The position numbers were made by a program, and so were the translations under genes. Under the pieces are notes generated by a model that was given only the letters and a program-made list of their open reading frames with translations, had not been told where the DNA came from and ran no database searches. Shown here piece after piece: positions 4,732-6,207 of a stretch of 6,207 bases of DNA. Every line of letters begins with the position of its first letter. Position 1 is the first letter of the stretch. This stretch comes from Tannerella sp. (GTDB taxonomy: Bacteria; Bacteroidota; Bacteroidia; Bacteroidales; Tannerellaceae): NCBI GenBank assembly GCA_031275525.1, contig JAISOP010000257.1, positions 1 through 6,207 on the forward strand, written 5' to 3'.

Positions 4732-6033
4732 TTAAACGAATTTACGATTGTCGATCACATGTTTGGCTTTGCCCTGGCTGCGTTCCAGACTGCGGGGTTC
4801 CACAATCCGGATATCGGGCTGGATACCCAGTACGCTTTGCATGCGGGCGGTCACCTTATTTTTGATGGCAAGCATCCGGTTCATTTCGTCGGAATAGTAT
4901 TCCGGACGAAGCTCCACGTGTACCTGGAAGGTATCAATGTTGTTCACGCGGTCCACGATAATCAGATAATGCGGCACAAATTCGGGCAGTTCCAGAATGA
5001 CGGATTCGATTTGCGAAGGGAATACATTTACGCCGCGGATAATCAGCATGTCGTCGCTACGTCCGAGGATGCGGTTCATGCGAACGGCCGTTCGTCCGCA
5101 CCGGCATTTTTCGTAGTTCAGGGCCGTCAGGTCGCGCGTGCGATAGCGCAGCATGGGCATACCGTCTTTTGTCAGCGTGGTGAATACCAACTCTCCGGGT
5201 GCGCCGGGAGTTACCGGTTCCAGCGTTTGGGGATCTACGATTTCCGGATAGAAATGATCTTCCCACAGGTGCGTGCCGTCCTGGCATCCGCACTCGCCGC
5301 CCACGCCCGGACCGCTGATTTCCGTCAGCCCGTAGATGTCATACGCCTTGATGCGCAACTTTTCTTCCAGTTCCTTCCGCATGTTATCGGTCCACGGTTC
5401 GGCGCCAAACGCGCCGATACGCAACTTGAATTCCTCGATCGGCATGTCCGATTCGTGGATGGCTTCGGCCAGGCGCAGGGCATACGACGGCGTACAGGCC
5501 AGTCCGTTTGCGCCGAAATCGTGCATCAGTTGAATTTGTTTCTGCGTGTTGCCGCTGCTCATCGGGATCACGGTTCCTCCAATCATCTCCACGCCTCCGT
5601 GGGCGCCCAGTCCGCCGGTAAACAGTCCGTAACCGTAGGATACCTGAACGATGTCGTTCCGGGTCACTCCGTAGGCTGTCAGGCAGCGGGCCACTCCCTC
5701 GTACCACACGCTCAAGTCTCTGCGTGTATATCCCACTACGATCGGCTTGCCCGTCGTCCCCGACGAGGCTTGCAGGCGTACGATTTCCGACATGGGAACA
5801 GCCATCAGCCCGAAAGGATAGTTGTCGCGCAAATCCTGCTTGGTCGTAAACGGCAGTTTCACGACGTCGTCAATCGACTGGATATCATCGGGTGTAATGC
5901 CCATTTCCTGCATTTTTCGCCGGTAGAAAGGCGCATTGTGATAGACATGTTCCACCACCTTCTTCAACCGGATAGACTGTAATTTATGCAATTCTCCCCG
6001 GGACATACATTCCATTGTCTCATTCCAAATCAT
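4732..6033 (-). CDS. paaK: Phenylacetate-CoA ligase family (arylacetate-CoA ligase)
   Basis: An adenylate-forming enzyme that activates an aryl acid with ATP and joins it to coenzyme A (EC 6.2.1.30 for phenylacetate). The 433-residue length is typical. Visible motifs are the phosphate loop ASSGTTGKP (89-97), the motif YDIYGLTE (231-238), YRTRD (297-301), the hinge region GRSDDMLIIRGVNVFPSQIE (324-343) and the C-terminal catalytic lysine in ERSQGKAKH (K422). Four cysteines (C248, C250, C310, C312), clustered as ECGC and CRCG, could bind a metal. In gut Bacteroidota this family often accompanies indolepyruvate:ferredoxin oxidoreductase, suggesting a role in aryl-acid/aryl-pyruvate metabolism rather than aerobic phenylacetate breakdown. 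No ior genes are visible in this window. A -7 box lies at 6067-6074, and the ACT gene follows. Confidence 0.94.
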   Translation of the reverse strand: MIWNETMECMSRGELHKLQSIRLKKVVEHVYHNAPFYRRKMQEMGITPDDIQSIDDVVKLPFTTKQDLRDNYPFGLMAVPMSEIVRLQASSGTTGKPIVVGYTRRDLSVWYEGVARCLTAYGVTRNDIVQVSYGYGLFTGGLGAHGGVEMIGGTVIPMSSGNTQKQIQLMHDFGANGLACTPSYALRLAEAIHESDMPIEEFKLRIGAFGAEPWTDNMRKELEEKLRIKAYDIYGLTEISGPGVGGECGCQDGTHLWEDHFYPEIVDPQTLEPVTPGAPGELVFTTLTKDGMPMLRYRTRDLTALNYEKCRCGRTAVRMNRILGRSDDMLIIRGVNVFPSQIESVILELPEFVPHYLIIVDRVNNIDTFQVHVELRPEYYSDEMNRMLAIKNKVTARMQSVLGIQPDIRIVEPRSLERSQGKAKHVIDNRKFV

Positions 6034-6066
6034 ATCTCTTGTTGTTATTGTAGTTTATTTCGCTGA

Positions 6067-6074
6067 CAAATGTA
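6067..6074 (-). promoter_or_regulatory. Bacteroidota -7 promoter box (TACATTTG) of paaK-ACT
   Basis: The minus-strand bases TACATTTG match TAnnTTTG exactly, 33 bases before the paaK ATG, in an AT-rich stretch (ATTAAATAAAATAATG just upstream). No good -33 TTTG is seen. Its position suggests that transcription of the minus-strand series begins here and that paaK is not simply continued from a gene beyond the right edge. Confidence 0.55.
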
Positions 6075-6103
6075 CATTATTTTATTTAATAACGACCATA
6101 AAA

Positions 6104-6128
6104 TCTTTTTTGGTTCACTCTTTTTTGG
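6104..6128. repeat. 10-bp direct repeat (TCTTTTTTGG)
   Basis: TCTTTTTTGG occurs at 6104-6113 and again at 6119-6128, with the five bases TTCAC between them. Beyond it, up to 6207, is low-complexity sequence (CCATTGTCATCCATTCTCCATTCC, in two overlapping CCATT-type units) and no gene I can support. A short dyad (GGCGC 6129-6133 with GCGCC 6144-6148, 10-base loop) follows directly. The tract lies upstream of the paaK promoter and may be repeat-derived intergenic DNA. Confidence 0.5.
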
Positions 6129-6207
6129 GGCGCTATGAATTTTGCGCCTTCCATTGTCATCCATTCTCCATTCCCCCGCTGAGGCCTGCGGATGAAGAGG
6201 CTGTTCC

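Noticed and set aside
4306..5982. A 558-codon plus-strand open frame
   Set aside because: It lies antisense to the well-supported paaK and ACT genes and crosses their boundary. The product is rich in His, Arg and Gln with no domain, as expected for a shadow of GC-biased codons on the other strand.
6129..6148. A GGCGC/GCGCC dyad as a terminator for a gene beyond the right edge
   Set aside because: The stem is only 5 bp and on the minus strand it is followed by CCAAAAAA instead of a T-run, so it does not fit an intrinsic terminator.

Overview
The window looks like chromosomal DNA of a Bacteroidota bacterium, most likely order Bacteroidales. Several lines support this: a Bacteroidota-type omega subunit (MDYRKSN...), a DUF4293 membrane protein, a BamD lipoprotein of Bacteroidota type, a paired tandem-ACT protein and PaaK-like ligase, and four copies of the Bacteroidota -7 promoter box TAnnTTTG placed just upstream of start codons. 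I cannot name a genus from the sequence alone.

Layout. Bases 1-530 are gene-poor. They hold the probable first 32 codons of a minus-strand gene leaving the left edge (1-98), then a repeat-rich spacer. The spacer contains a nested inverted repeat with a perfect 20-bp hairpin, an AT-rich octamer repeat, and a 14-bp direct repeat flanking the AT-rich part. The only substantial plus-strand gene follows, an ECF-type sigma-70 factor (563-1099). Its 3' end overlaps the 3' end of a convergent gene.

The rest, 1056-6033, is a seven-gene minus-strand series. In transcription order it is: arylacetate/phenylacetate-CoA ligase (paaK-like), tandem-ACT protein, bamD, omega subunit (rpoZ), DUF4293 membrane protein, mtgA and lipB. 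Promoter and terminator signals divide it into probable sub-units. One is paaK-ACT, with a -7 box at 6067-6074. The second is bamD-rpoZ, with a -7 box at 4234-4241 and a strong hairpin/T-run terminator at 3001-3033. The third is DUF4293-mtgA-lipB, for which I see no clear promoter of its own; it may depend on read-through.

How they fit together. paaK-ACT is a small aromatic-acid/amino-acid metabolism unit, in which the ACT protein is a plausible amino-acid sensor. bamD-rpoZ and mtgA-lipB are housekeeping: outer-membrane protein assembly, transcription, peptidoglycan polymerisation and lipoate attachment. The sigma factor has no adjacent FecR anti-sigma or SusC/D genes, so it is an orphan here. 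I see no CRISPR array, tRNA, rRNA, transposase or phage gene, and no evident new defence or enzyme system. The most unusual material is the repeat-rich spacer and the start-site, promoter and overlap details around the sigma gene.
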